NCBI GenBank assembly: GCA_041391665.1
Contig: JAWKNO010000003.1
Coordinates: 682,001 to 746,000 of the forward strand
Reading direction: 5' to 3'
DNA: 64,000 nucleotides
DNA from: Bacteroidia bacterium
GTDB taxonomy: Bacteria; Bacteroidota; Bacteroidia; J057
The translations under genes were made by a program, and so were the position numbers. The notes under the pieces are model-generated. The model was given only the letters and a program-made list of their open reading frames with translations. It was not told where the DNA came from and did no database searches. Positions 17,152 through 27,600 of this stretch are shown piece by piece. Position 1 is the stretch's first letter. Every line of letters starts with the position of its first letter.

Positions 17152-19146
17152 ATGACCGACAAACTCGACCTGCAATCTCCTGATATTGTAAATCAAAACT
17201 TCGAAAAACTCGCCGCCCTTTTTCCCCACTGCGTGACCGAAAGCGCCGGGGGCAAAGCCATAGACTTTGACCTGCTGAAGCAGGAGCTGAGCCACCAGGT
17301 AGTGGAAGGCAACAAAGAGCGCTACCGCCTCGAATGGCCCGGCAAGCGCGAAGCCATCGTCACCGCCAACCTCCCTACTACCAAAACCCTGCGCCCCGTG
17401 CGCTCCGACTCCGTGGACTTTGACAATACCCAAAACCTCTACATAGAAGGCGACAACCTCGAAGTGCTCAAGCTGCTGCAGGAAAGCTACCTCGGCAAGA
17501 TCAAAATGATCTACATAGACCCACCCTACAATACGGGAAAGGACTTTGTGTATAAAGACAATTTTTCAAAAACCGGCCAGGAAGAACTTTTTGAAAGTGG
17601 CCAAAAAGACGAGTACAACCAGCGCCTTGTCGTAAACCCCGAAACCGCAGGGCGCTACCATTCTGATTGGTTGTCAATGATGTATCCCCGGTTGAAGTTG
17701 GCGAGGAATCTATTGACCGATGATGGGGTGATTTTTATTTCGATAGATGATAATGAAGCCGCTAATTTGAAAAAAATAGCTGATGAAGTCTTTGGTGAAG
17801 TTTGTTTCATAGCAGATGCAATTTGGCGATCAAAAGACAACAGTAACAATGACGCTAAAAGATTCTCTTTAGACCACAACCATACTCTCGTTTATTCAAA
17901 AAAACAAGAGTGGCAACCAGCAAGGATAAAAGATGAATCAAAGCAGTCACACTTTAAAAATCCTGACAATGATCCTCTCGGCCCTTACTTTGATGGCAAC
18001 CCACTCAATTCTCCAAATTATCGAGAAAATCTTATTTATGATTTGGTTGCACCAAATGGAAATATCATTAAACCGCCCAAAAATGGTTGGAGATGGTCTC
18101 AGAAATTAATGAACGAAAAGATTGATTCAGGAGAAATAAGGTTTAATGAAGATAGTACCAATATTAGAAGAAGGACATATTTAAAAGATATGGCAGGCCT
18201 TCCTCCTTCAACTTTAATGATTGACTTAAAGAAGAGCGGGCATAACAGACAAGCAAAGTATGAGCTTCTTAAGTTGATGCCAGAAGATGTGTTTGATACA
18301 CCAAAACCCATAAAACTCATCCAATATCTAATGGAATTAGCAAATATTGGAAGCGGAGACTTTGTTCTTGACTTCTTTGCTGGATCAGGAACTCTAGGGC
18401 ATGCCGTTCTTGATTTAAATGCGACTGATAGGTTAAATAGAAACTTCATTCAAATTCAAATACCTGAAGCAACCGAAGAAGATAGTAATGCAAAGAAAAG
18501 TGGCTTTAGCACTATATCAGAAATAGCAAAAGAGCGTATCCGCCGCGCCGGAAAATCAATTGTGAATGGTCAATGGTCAATGGTTAATGAGAAGAAGCAG
18601 CAATTAGAAAAGCAGATTAATGGTCAATTGACAATGGTGAATGGTCAATGGGTTTTTCCGGAGGGGAGAATCATAGATGAGAAAGCCAAAAACCTGCTAG
18701 CAGAAATTAACCATTTACAATTAACCATTAACCATTTAGACACCGGCTTCCGCGTCTATCGCCTCGACAGCAGCAATATGCAGGACGTGTATTATCGCCC
18801 GCAAGACTACCAACAAGCCAACCTGGACCTCTTTGCCGACAATGTAAAGCCCGACCGCACGGCAGACGACCTGCTGGCGCAGGTGATGCTGGACTGGGGA
18901 TTGCTGCTGAGCTTGAAGATCGAGCAGGTAAAAGTAGCGGGTAGGCAGGTATTCAAAGTCGCCGAAAACTCGCTCTATGCCTGCTTTGATAGCGGGATTG
19001 ACGAAGCCTTTGCCAAAGAAATAGCCAAAGATCAGCCCTTGCGGATTGTCTTTCGGGATAATAGCTTTAAAGACGACACCGCCAAGGTGAATGTGAAGCA
19101 GTTGCTCAAGCAGTTGAGTCCGGAGACGGAGATGAAGGTGATATGA
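17152..19146 (+). CDS. mod: Type III restriction-modification DNA methyltransferase (Mod)
   Basis: Start at 17152 (MTDKLDLQSPDIV), 664 residues. It transfers methyl from SAM to adenine in the recognition site and gives the Mod-Res complex its specificity. The catalytic motif IDPPYNTGKDF precedes the SAM motif DFFAGSGTLGHAVLDLN, the beta-class order of type III Mods. The outer parts are GC-rich like the host, while about 17660-18530, between the two motifs where the recognition domain lies, is AT-rich. Between RIRRAG and GFRVYRLDSSNM three heptamer tracts (18557-18591, 18615-18649, 18705-18739) are translated in frame, giving NGQWSMVN-type peptides. The TGA stop opens the next heptamer array. 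Confidence 0.92.
   Translation: MTDKLDLQSPDIVNQNFEKLAALFPHCVTESAGGKAIDFDLLKQELSHQVVEGNKERYRLEWPGKREAIVTANLPTTKTLRPVRSDSVDFDNTQNLYIEGDNLEVLKLLQESYLGKIKMIYIDPPYNTGKDFVYKDNFSKTGQEELFESGQKDEYNQRLVVNPETAGRYHSDWLSMMYPRLKLARNLLTDDGVIFISIDDNEAANLKKIADEVFGEVCFIADAIWRSKDNSNNDAKRFSLDHNHTLVYSKKQEWQPARIKDESKQSHFKNPDNDPLGPYFDGNPLNSPNYRENLIYDLVAPNGNIIKPPKNGWRWSQKLMNEKIDSGEIRFNEDSTNIRRRTYLKDMAGLPPSTLMIDLKKSGHNRQAKYELLKLMPEDVFDTPKPIKLIQYLMELANIGSGDFVLDFFAGSGTLGHAVLDLNATDRLNRNFIQIQIPEATEEDSNAKKSGFSTISEIAKERIRRAGKSIVNGQWSMVNEKKQQLEKQINGQLTMVNGQWVFPEGRIIDEKAKNLLAEINHLQLTINHLDTGFRVYRLDSSNMQDVYYRPQDYQQANLDLFADNVKPDRTADDLLAQVMLDWGLLLSLKIEQVKVAGRQVFKVAENSLYACFDSGIDEAFAKEIAKDQPLRIVFRDNSFKDDTAKVNVKQLLKQLSPETEMKVI
18557..18739. 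repeat. Heptanucleotide tracts inside the mod coding sequence
   Basis: Three in-frame tracts of five heptamers each: 18557-18591 (CAATTGT, GAATGGT, CAATGGT twice, TAATGAG), 18615-18649 and 18705-18739 (the complementary sense: AATTAAC, CATTTAC, AATTAAC, CATTAAC, CATTTAG). They belong to the same family as the array at 12305. Inverted tracts bracket the segment, so this looks like a short insertion that kept the frame open. Confidence 0.85.
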
Positions 19147-19255
19147 TGAGTGGTTAGTGATGAGTGGTTAGTGATGAGTGGTGAGTGGTTAGTGATGAGT
19201 GATGAGTGGTTAGTGGTTAGTGATGAGTGATGAGTGATGAGTGGTCAGTTGTTAG
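19144..19255. repeat. Heptanucleotide array left of the second four-helix-bundle gene (16 units)
   Basis: Sixteen contiguous heptamers, mainly TGATGAG and TGGTTAG with a few variants (TGGTGAG, TGGTCAG, TTGTTAG). The first heptamer contains the mod stop codon. TTAAAA and the ATG at 19262 follow immediately. Confidence 0.93.
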
Positions 19256-19261
19256 TTAAAA

Positions 19262-19642
19262 ATGTTTTTGGTTATGGGTAAGCATGTTTTTAGGGAGAAG
19301 AGTTTTGGTTTTGCCATTAAGGTCGTTAAAGTCTGTAAGTTGTTGAGCTCAGAGCAGAAGGAATTTGTTTTGAGTAAACAATTATTGCGTTCAGCTACCG
19401 CTATTGGTGCCTTACACCGAGAAGCTGAACATGGAGAAAGTAAAGCCGATTTCATTCATAAAATGGGTATTGCACAAAAGGAGTGTAATGAAACGGTGTA
19501 TTGGTTGGAGTTGCTGCATGCAACAGAATATCTCACTGAAATGAGCTTCAATGAATTGCACAAAGAAGCTTCTGAACTACTCAGGTTATGCACCGCCATT
19601 ATTAAAACTGCGAAGCAGAACAAACAAACCACCAACCACTAA
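19262..19642 (+). CDS. Four-helix-bundle protein (S23/IVP-like family), second copy
   Basis: A 126-residue paralogue of the 12564 gene, clearly related along its whole length (EKSFGFAIKVVKV, LSKQLLRSATAIGALHREAEHGES, KADFIHKMGIAQKECNETVYWLELL). I chose the ATG at 19262 because it follows TTAAAA from the array, exactly as in the first copy; an ATG at 19274 is the alternative. Its stop TAA is inside the right-hand array of ACCACTA heptamers. The repeat sequence differs from that of the first cassette but the architecture is the same. It lies between mod and res, which are normally adjacent, so it is an insertion. Function unknown. Confidence 0.87.
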   Translation: MFLVMGKHVFREKSFGFAIKVVKVCKLLSSEQKEFVLSKQLLRSATAIGALHREAEHGESKADFIHKMGIAQKECNETVYWLELLHATEYLTEMSFNELHKEASELLRLCTAIIKTAKQNKQTTNH

Positions 19643-19767
19643 CCACTAACCACCAACCACTAACCACTAACCACTAACCACTAACCACTAACCACCAACC
19701 ACTAACCACCAACCACTAACCACTAACCACTAACCACTAACCACCAACCACCAACCACCAACCACTT
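19628..19767. repeat. Heptanucleotide array right of the second four-helix-bundle gene (20 units)
   Basis: Exactly twenty heptamers, ACCACTA or ACCACCA, ending in ACCACTT directly before an ATG at 19768. The units are roughly the reverse complement of the left array's TGGTTAG units, so the two arrays form a long imperfect inverted repeat around the gene. Confidence 0.93.
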
Positions 19768-19851
19768 ATGAAACTCCAATTCAAAGAACAAGACTTTCAG
19801 GTTCAGGCGGCTTCCGGCAGAGTGCAGGCTTTGGTACATATTAACAATTAA
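19768..19851 (+). pseudogene. Remnant of the res gene start
   Basis: A 27-codon frame beginning MKLQFKEQDFQVQA. Its first 43 bases are identical to 21502-21544, the start of the intact res gene. After that it diverges (ASGRVQALVHINN, stop), although GRVQAL still recalls GGVQAV at residue 51 of Res. It marks where res originally began, before the gene at 19856 came to lie between mod and res. Confidence 0.8.
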
Positions 19852-19855
19852 AAAC

Positions 19856-21502
19856 ATGGCACTCCCTATTAATCTATCAGACCTGATACACGGGCAAACC
19901 ATTGAGTGGGAACGGCTGGAGTTCAAGCAAGGCTGGAACCCAGAGGATGTGATCCACACCATGTGTGCCTTTGCCAATGACCTGCACAACTGGGGGGGCG
20001 GATATATCATTATTGGGGTGGCCGAGCAGGAGGGGCAACCCATTCTTCCTCCGGTGGGATTGAAGCCTAATCAATTGGATCGCATTCAGGGAGAAATCAT
20101 TCGTCTTGCTACCCGAATTCAGCCCACTTACTTTCCCGTAATAGCGCCTTATGTGTTGTATGCGAAACATATCCTGGTTATCTGGTGTCCGGCGGGTGAT
20201 AATCGCCCCTACTCGGCTCCTTCTACCCTGGGAGACCGGGCACAGCGATCTTATTATGTGCGGATCGGCTCACGGAGTATCGTGGCTCAGGGAGAAAATT
20301 TGCGCAGACTGCATGAATTGACTGCACGCATACCTTTTGATGACCGTGTAAATAATCAGGCAACCATTAACGACCTGAACCTGGGTTTGATACGAGAGTA
20401 TTTACAGGAGATCAATAGCAACCTGCTGGAAGAAAGTGAAAAAATGCCATTCGCAGACCTATGCCGTACGATGCTGATTGGCAAAGGCCCCAGGGAAGAC
20501 TTCAGGCCGGTAAATGTGGGGTTGTTATTCTTCTCAAAACAACCGGAGCGTTTTTTTGAAAGGGCATGGATTGAATTGGTCTGGCATAAAGATGAATCAG
20601 GTAAAAATTTTAAAGAAGTGTACTTTAAAGGCCCCCTGCACAAGCAATTGCGTGATACGCTATCTTTCATTCGCTCAAATATTGTGAATGAACAAGTAAT
20701 GAAACATGCTGACAAAGCTGAATCAGAGCGTTTTTTCAATTACCCATTTGTAGCCATTGAGGAAGCGTTATCCAATGCAGTATATCACAAAAGCTATGAG
20801 CATGGAGCACCCATAGAAATACAGATATTTCCGGACAGAATGACGATCCTGAGTCACCCAGGTCCCGTACCTCCGGTGAATGCCGACGTATTATCTACCC
20901 AAAAAAGGATCATTGCCAGAGAATATCGGAATAGAAGAATTGGGGATTTTCTCAAAGAACTCCGACTGACTGAAGGAAGAGGAACGGGTTTCCCTGTTAT
21001 ATATGGTGCTATGGAGGCAAATGGTTCTTCTACGCCAATGTTTGAAACAGATGATGTTAGTTATGTGCTTGTTACACTTCCTGCAAGGAGATCTGTTGGA
21101 AACCAGGCGGGTGACCGGGTTAGTGACCAAGCTGGCGAAAAAGCTAAACCACTCGTATTCAGCACAATACAAGAGGTAATTGACTATGGCAAAGGCGCTG
21201 ATCATGGGGTTGATGGTGAAGCTGGTGACCAAGTTAGTGACCCGGTTAAGAAGTTACTTCGTGAACAAGTACATACCAGAGTAAGTGAAGTACTCAGTAC
21301 AGCAAAAGAATGGATCAAAAGAGAAGAATTGTTTCATAAAATGGGGTTAAGTAATCATACAACAAATAGACAGAAGTACCTCGATCCCTTAATTAATATC
21401 GGCTGGATACGAATGGAATATCCGGATAAAAGGACAAGTCCCAATCAGCGGTACAGAATAACTGAAGCAGGCAGAAAAATCATGAAATTGATTGTAAAAT
21501 GA
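19856..21502 (+). CDS. AlbA_2/Schlafen-domain putative DNA-binding ATPase-like protein
   Basis: A 548-residue protein. Residues 15-150 form an AlbA_2 (Schlafen-type) domain: ERLEFKQGWNPEDVIHTMCAFAN, then GGGYIIIGV. The middle (about 290-400) has the HATPase_c_4-like segment FFNYPFVAIEEALSNAVYHKSYE and EGRGTGFPVIYGAMEANG, as in the RecG-like regulators of this family, and the end is a winged helix. A linker of GDRVSDQAGEK/GDQVSDPV repeats separates them. It sits between the res remnant and intact res, and its stop codon overlaps the res start (ATGATG), so it is translationally coupled. AlbA_2 genes are frequent passengers in restriction loci; the role is unknown. Confidence 0.82.
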   Translation: MALPINLSDLIHGQTIEWERLEFKQGWNPEDVIHTMCAFANDLHNWGGGYIIIGVAEQEGQPILPPVGLKPNQLDRIQGEIIRLATRIQPTYFPVIAPYVLYAKHILVIWCPAGDNRPYSAPSTLGDRAQRSYYVRIGSRSIVAQGENLRRLHELTARIPFDDRVNNQATINDLNLGLIREYLQEINSNLLEESEKMPFADLCRTMLIGKGPREDFRPVNVGLLFFSKQPERFFERAWIELVWHKDESGKNFKEVYFKGPLHKQLRDTLSFIRSNIVNEQVMKHADKAESERFFNYPFVAIEEALSNAVYHKSYEHGAPIEIQIFPDRMTILSHPGPVPPVNADVLSTQKRIIAREYRNRRIGDFLKELRLTEGRGTGFPVIYGAMEANGSSTPMFETDDVSYVLVTLPARRSVGNQAGDRVSDQAGEKAKPLVFSTIQEVIDYGKGADHGVDGEAGDQVSDPVKKLLREQVHTRVSEVLSTAKEWIKREELFHKMGLSNHTTNRQKYLDPLINIGWIRMEYPDKRTSPNQRYRITEAGRKIMKLIVK

Positions 21503-24500
21503 TGAAACTCCAATTCAAAGAACAAGACTTTCAGGTTCAGGCGGTAAAAGCAGTGGTAGATTGTTTTGCGGGGCAACCCCTCAGGACCAATCGCTTCACG
21601 TTGGAACGCAGCAAAGAACTTATCAGGAAAACAAAACAAGCTGCTTTGGGCGGAGTGCAGGCTGTTGCGTTTGAAACGGAAGTACTTGAAGAAATAGGCT
21701 ACCGCAATAGTCCTGTCCAAATTTCCGAAAATCAAGTACATACCAACATACAGGAAGTGCAAAAACACAACGACCTGAATGAGAGCGCTCAGATAGAGCG
21801 ACCAAAAGGCGTAAAGCTGGGGTATAACCTTACGATAGAAATGGAAACAGGTACAGGTAAAACCTATACCTACATCCGCACCATGTACGAGCTAAACAGG
21901 CATTATGGCTGGAGCAAGTTTATTGTCATCGTACCGAGCATAGCCATACGCGAAGGGGTGTACAAATCGTTTCAGGTAACTCAGGATCACTTTCAGGAAT
22001 TGTACGGCCACAAAATCAATCCTTTCATATACAATTCAGGCAGGCCACAGGATATAGAAAACTTTGCATCTGACAGCCGCATCAGTGTGATGATTATCAA
22101 CACCCAGGCTTTTAATGCCAGCGGGGCAGATGCAAGACGTATCTATCAGGAACTGGATCAGTTTGGCACCCGAAGGCCGATAGACATTATTGCCCAAACC
22201 AACCCCATTCTCATCATTGACGAACCGCAATCGGTGGACGGTGAGAAGACCCTGAAAAGCATGCAGGACTTCAACCCATTGTTTACGTTGCGTTATTCAG
22301 CAACCCACAAAGTAGAGTACAACAAGATTTACAGGCTGGATGCCCTGGATGCTTACAATAAACGCCTTGTAAAGAAAATACAGGTGAAAGGCATCAGCCT
22401 GAAAGGTTCGACCGGCACCACCGGTTATTTATACCTGGAGCAAATCAGCCTGAGCACGACCAAACCACCTTACGCCGTAGTTGAGTTTGAAAAACGTGTG
22501 GGTGAGGGTGTGAAAAAAGTAAGGCAGAAATTGGGAGAAGGAGCTAGTCTCTATGAGCTTTCAGGCAATCTTCCGGCCTATAAAAACCAAAATATTACTG
22601 AGATAAATGGTTATCTGAATAAAGTAGTGGTAAACGGGACGGATATTTACCCCGGAGATATCTTGAACGATGTTGATGAAAAAGCATTTCGCCGGGTGCA
22701 GATACGGGAAACCATCATGTCACACCTGCAAAAGGAAAAACAATTCTATGAAAAAGGGATCAAAGTGTTGAGTCTTTTCTTTATTGATTCGGTGGAAAAA
22801 TACCGTGTGTATGATGAAGCGGGAGAGCAGGCTTTGGGGGAATATGCGCAAATATTCGAAGAAGAATACAATAAGGTTAGAAATGAATTTCTGGATTTAT
22901 TTAATCAGGATTATAACGATTATTTAAGAGATACCGATCCCGGCACTGTGCATAAAGGTTATATGCCAACCCATTATGCCGAATATCTTAACAGAGATGA
23001 TGCACACAGGGTACATGAGGGCTATTTCTCCATCGACAAGAAAGGCAAATCTATTGATCCAACTGTAAAAAGAGGTAGCGAAGACTCAGAAGACATTTCT
23101 GCCTACGACCTGATTATGAAAGATAAGGAAAGGCTACTGAGTTTTGAGGAACCCACCCGTTTTATATTCTCACACTCCGCATTGAAAGAAGGTTGGGACA
23201 ATCCGAATGTATTTCAAATTTGCGCGCTAAAAAATGCAGAGAGTGGGAGTCAGACCCGCAGAAGGCAGGAGGTAGGCCGGGGAATGCGGTTGTGTGTGGA
23301 TAAGCGTGGGGTTCGCCAGGATTTTGAGCTTATAGGGGAACAGGTGCATGAAGTCAACAAACTCACAGTAATAGCATCAGAAAGTTATGAAGCATTTGCA
23401 AGGGGGCTGCAGAGCGAAATAGCCGCTACGCTGAAAGACCGTCCGCAAAAAGCAGAAGTGGAATATTTTGTGGGCAAGGTGGTAACCAATGAGCAAGGTG
23501 AAGAATTACGCATTACAGAAGATGATGCCAAAAAGCTTCAGTTCAAACTCATAGTAGGAGAAATCATTGACGAAGACTACAAGATAACATCAAAAGGAAA
23601 AGAACTCATTGAGCAAGGCAAAGTTGCCTTACCTGAGAAGCTTGAACCTTTCAAAGAGTCTGTTTGCAAGCTTTTACAATCCATTTACTCAGGTGGAGAG
23701 TTCAAGCCGGAAGATGAGCGGCAGAGCATCATTCTCAACACCAACCTCAACTTCAAAAAGAAAGAATTTCAGGCACTTTGGGAAAAGATCAACCTGAAAA
23801 CTATCTATGAAGTAAAGTTTGATACAGAACAACTCATCAAAGACAGCAAAAGTCAGATCAACTCTCAACTCCACATAGGCGACCGGGTTTATGAGGTAAA
23901 AACAGGGGAATTAAGAGATGGTACCAAAGTGCAGATGGAGGAAGGGAATCTGGTGCAGGAGACACAGAGGGAGTACTTGAAGCTCAAAAACGATCTTTAT
24001 TCAGATGCTGTCTATGACATCGTAGGCGAAATAGAAGATCGTACACAACTTACCCGCAGGACAATTGTATCGATATTAAAATCTATCCGGGAAGAAAAAT
24101 TTCTTCTGATTCGAAAAAACCCTGAAGCGTTTATTGCTAAATGCAGCAAGCTTATAAACGAGGTAAAAGCACGCCTTATCATTCACAATATCGTTTATCA
24201 TAAGATAGAAGAAACGTATGATGCAAAGACCGTTTTCACCAACGATAAAAATGCATTTCGCAATTCCGAGCTTTTAAAGAAACATATTTACGACTACCTG
24301 ACTTCCGACTCCAGGATTGAAACTGATTTTGCCCGGGCATTAGAGAACAGCACAGATGTGGTGGTATATGCCAAGTTGCCACGGAGCTTTTACATATCGA
24401 CTCCGGTAGCAAATTACAGCCCGGACTGGGCGATTGTATTTGATAAGGATAAAGCGCGGCATATCTACTTTGTAACCGAAACGAAAGGTTCGGATTCAGA

Positions 24501-24636
24501 TATGGATTTGAGGGAGATAGAGAAGCTGAAAATACATTGCGCCGAAAAACATTTCGATACGATCAGTGGCGGAATTGTAAAGTTTTCAAAAGTGAGTAGC
24601 TATGAGAGGCTAATGGAGATAGTTCAATTGAAATAA
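21499..24636 (+). CDS. res: Type III restriction enzyme helicase-nuclease subunit (Res)
   Basis: A 1045-residue superfamily 2 helicase with nuclease. The Walker A motif ETGTGKT lies at 116-122, the Walker B-like IIDEPQSVDGE near 237, SATHK near 270 and RRRQEVGRGMRL near 590. At the C-terminus SPDWAIVF followed by FVTETKG is the PD-ExK nuclease core. Together with Mod it cuts DNA after ATP-driven movement between unmethylated sites. Two ATGs (21499 and 21502) are possible; the duplicated copy at 19768 begins with the second. The gene is normally adjacent to mod, but here two insertions intervene. Confidence 0.93.
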   Translation: MMKLQFKEQDFQVQAVKAVVDCFAGQPLRTNRFTLERSKELIRKTKQAALGGVQAVAFETEVLEEIGYRNSPVQISENQVHTNIQEVQKHNDLNESAQIERPKGVKLGYNLTIEMETGTGKTYTYIRTMYELNRHYGWSKFIVIVPSIAIREGVYKSFQVTQDHFQELYGHKINPFIYNSGRPQDIENFASDSRISVMIINTQAFNASGADARRIYQELDQFGTRRPIDIIAQTNPILIIDEPQSVDGEKTLKSMQDFNPLFTLRYSATHKVEYNKIYRLDALDAYNKRLVKKIQVKGISLKGSTGTTGYLYLEQISLSTTKPPYAVVEFEKRVGEGVKKVRQKLGEGASLYELSGNLPAYKNQNITEINGYLNKVVVNGTDIYPGDILNDVDEKAFRRVQIRETIMSHLQKEKQFYEKGIKVLSLFFIDSVEKYRVYDEAGEQALGEYAQIFEEEYNKVRNEFLDLFNQDYNDYLRDTDPGTVHKGYMPTHYAEYLNRDDAHRVHEGYFSIDKKGKSIDPTVKRGSEDSEDISAYDLIMKDKERLLSFEEPTRFIFSHSALKEGWDNPNVFQICALKNAESGSQTRRRQEVGRGMRLCVDKRGVRQDFELIGEQVHEVNKLTVIASESYEAFARGLQSEIAATLKDRPQKAEVEYFVGKVVTNEQGEELRITEDDAKKLQFKLIVGEIIDEDYKITSKGKELIEQGKVALPEKLEPFKESVCKLLQSIYSGGEFKPEDERQSIILNTNLNFKKKEFQALWEKINLKTIYEVKFDTEQLIKDSKSQINSQLHIGDRVYEVKTGELRDGTKVQMEEGNLVQETQREYLKLKNDLYSDAVYDIVGEIEDRTQLTRRTIVSILKSIREEKFLLIRKNPEAFIAKCSKLINEVKARLIIHNIVYHKIEETYDAKTVFTNDKNAFRNSELLKKHIYDYLTSDSRIETDFARALENSTDVVVYAKLPRSFYISTPVANYSPDWAIVFDKDKARHIYFVTETKGSDSDMDLREIEKLKIHCAEKHFDTISGGIVKFSKVSSYERLMEIVQLK

Positions 24637-24642
24637 AGCCTT

Positions 24643-27600
24643 ATGAAGCTGATTGACAACGTAAATAGCCGTTTGGGCGATGACCTGAAGGCAAGTATAA
24701 AAAGGGGCAGCAAGCTAAGCATTGCGGCATCATCCTTCTCTATTTACGCATATGAAGCCTTGAAAAAAGAGTTGGAGAAGATTGAAGAATTACGCTTCAT
24801 TTTCAGCTCACCAACCTTTGTAGAAGAAAACCTCAAAAAGGAAGTACCAAAATTTTTTATTCCGCACCTGTTCAAAGAAGTAGATTTATGCGGAGGAGAG
24901 TTTGAGTTACGTTTAAAAAATCAATTAAACCAACGATCCATTGCGAAAGAGTGCTCAAAATGGGTTAACGAAAAGGTTACTTTCAAATCAAACAAACATC
25001 ATCAGCTTCCATTGAATGGAATGATCCATGTGCAGAATCCAGGCAAGGAGGAATACGCCTATTTAAATGTAAGCAGCTTTACCACATCTGATTTAGGAAT
25101 AACACACAAAAAGAGTTTTCCGACACTTATTCAAAAAACAGATTTCCCGGATAGCCAGGCCTATCTTGAATGGTTTAATCAGATTTGGGAAAACGAGGAG
25201 GATTTGAAAGAAGTAACAAGGAAAGTCCAGGAGTATTTTGCGAATGCGTACAAAGAAAATAGCCCGGAGTTTATCTATTTCATTACGCTTTATAATATTT
25301 TTAATGACTTCCTTCAGGACATATCGTTGGAAAATCTCCCCAATGATCAGATAGGTTTTAAAGATACAATTATATGGAGTAAGCTATACAATTTTCAGAA
25401 AGATGCCGTAATAGGAGCGATCAACAAACTCGAAAAATATAAAGGCTGTATTTTGGCGGATAGTGTGGGATTAGGAAAAACCTTCTCCGCCCTGGGTATT
25501 ATTAAGTACTACGAAATGCGGAACAAGGACGTACTTGTCCTGTGTCCCAAAAAGTTGGAAGACAACTGGAATACCTACCGATACAATGACAAAACGAATT
25601 TGCTGGCAGGGGATCGTTTTCGTTACGATGTGCTTTTCCATACGGATCTTAGCCGAAAATACGGAACAAGCAATGGCCGTCAGTTGGAGAATGTAAATTG
25701 GGGGAACTATGGGCTTGTAGTGATTGATGAGTCGCACAATTTCAGAAATAATAATGCAAATGCGGATAGGGAAAACCGATATCAGGCGCTACTTCGAAAA
25801 GTAATAAAAGAAGGCATTGAAACGAAAGTATTGATGTTATCAGCAACACCAGTAAACAATCGTTTCAATGATCTTCGAAATCAGTTGGCTTTGGCTTATG
25901 AAGGAAATTCAGAAAGTATAGACCGAAAGCTTGATACCGATATGGGGATTGAAGTGGTTTTCCGACGTGCCCAGCAGGCTTTTAATGTATGGAGTAAGCT
26001 CAGTGCTGTACAGAGAACCACCGAAAGCCTGCTCGAAATGCTTGATTTTGATTTTTTTGAAATTCTAGACTCGCTGACTATTGCCCGTTCCAGAAAACAT
26101 ATTACGACCTATTATGATACAACAGCAATTGGCAAATTTCCGACACGAAATAAGCCTGTTTCCATTCAAAGTCCGCTTACCGAAAATGACGAAATCACAT
26201 ACAAAGAAATAGCCGAGCGCCTGATTTTGTTGAATCTGTCAATTTATACTCCGCTGAACTATATTCTGCCCAGTAAGTTGAGTGCATACAGAAGCTTATA
26301 TGAAAAAGCAGTGAGATCAGGCGGAGGCAAATTGTCACAAATTGATCGCGATAATAGTCTGCGCATCCTTATGCGGATTAATCTTCTCAAGCGTTTGGAG
26401 AGTTCTGTTGATTCCTTCAGAATCACATTGGAAGGCATTATTTTTCAGATTGAACAAGCCCTAAAAATAATCAAAAATGGATCTCAGGGTGAATATGAAG
26501 GTATTCACGCCAAAATGAATGACGAAGAATTTGACTGGGAAGCGGACTGGGGAGATGAAGAAAGTGTAATTGGGAAAAAGGTCAAGGTTCATATTGCAGA
26601 TATGGATACCCGTAAGTGGGAAGAAGACCTCCAGGAGGATTATTCGTTATTAAATGAATTATGGAATCATATAGTAGATATCAGGGGTGAGAATGATTAT
26701 AAACTCCAGAAATTAATTTCATTGCTTGATAAGAAAAATGCAGAGCCATTCAACGCTGACAACAAAAAAGTAATAGTATTTACAGCATTTGCAGATACAG
26801 CCAACTATCTGTATGAAAATATTGCGGGCTATTTAAAAGATGCTTATGGACTGAATAGCGCCTTAATCACAGGCTCACGCAAAATTACAAATGCCCAAAA
26901 TATCCCTGCTAATTTGAACCCCCTGCTCACTTGCTTTTCTCCAGTTTCCAAAGATAAAGCTCGTTTATATCCTGGAATATGGGAGTCTATTGATTTACTT
27001 ATTGCCACAGATTGTATTTCTGAGGGGCAGAATCTGCAGGATTGTGATTACCTAATCAATTATGATATCCACTGGAATCCAGTAAGAATCATCCAACGCT
27101 TTGGACGTATTGACCGGATTGGTTCTATAAACGACAGTATTACTATGGTAAACTTCTGGCCAGATGTAACGCTGGATGCTTATATCAATTTAAAGCAGCG
27201 TGTTGAAAGTCGAATGCTGATCAGCAATATGGCCAGTACGGGAGATGACAACATACTGAATACTGATGAAAAAGACCTGGAGTATCGTAAAATCCAGCTT
27301 CAAAAGCTACAGGACGAAGTAATCGACCTTGAAGATTTGAGAGAAGGGGTGAGCATTACGGACCTTGGCCTTAATGATTTTCGCGTTGACCTGAGTAATT
27401 ATATTAAAACCTATGGAGAAATTGCCTCACTTCCTGAGGGGCTTCATGCAGCTGTAAAAGCAACCGAAACTTTACCGCCTGGTGTGATTTTCGTATTGAG
27501 AAATGTCAACTCCAGTGTCAATATCAATAAACTAAACCGTCTGCATCCATATTATCTGGTTTACCTTAAAAAATCGGGGGAGCTTTATTTGAATCATGTA

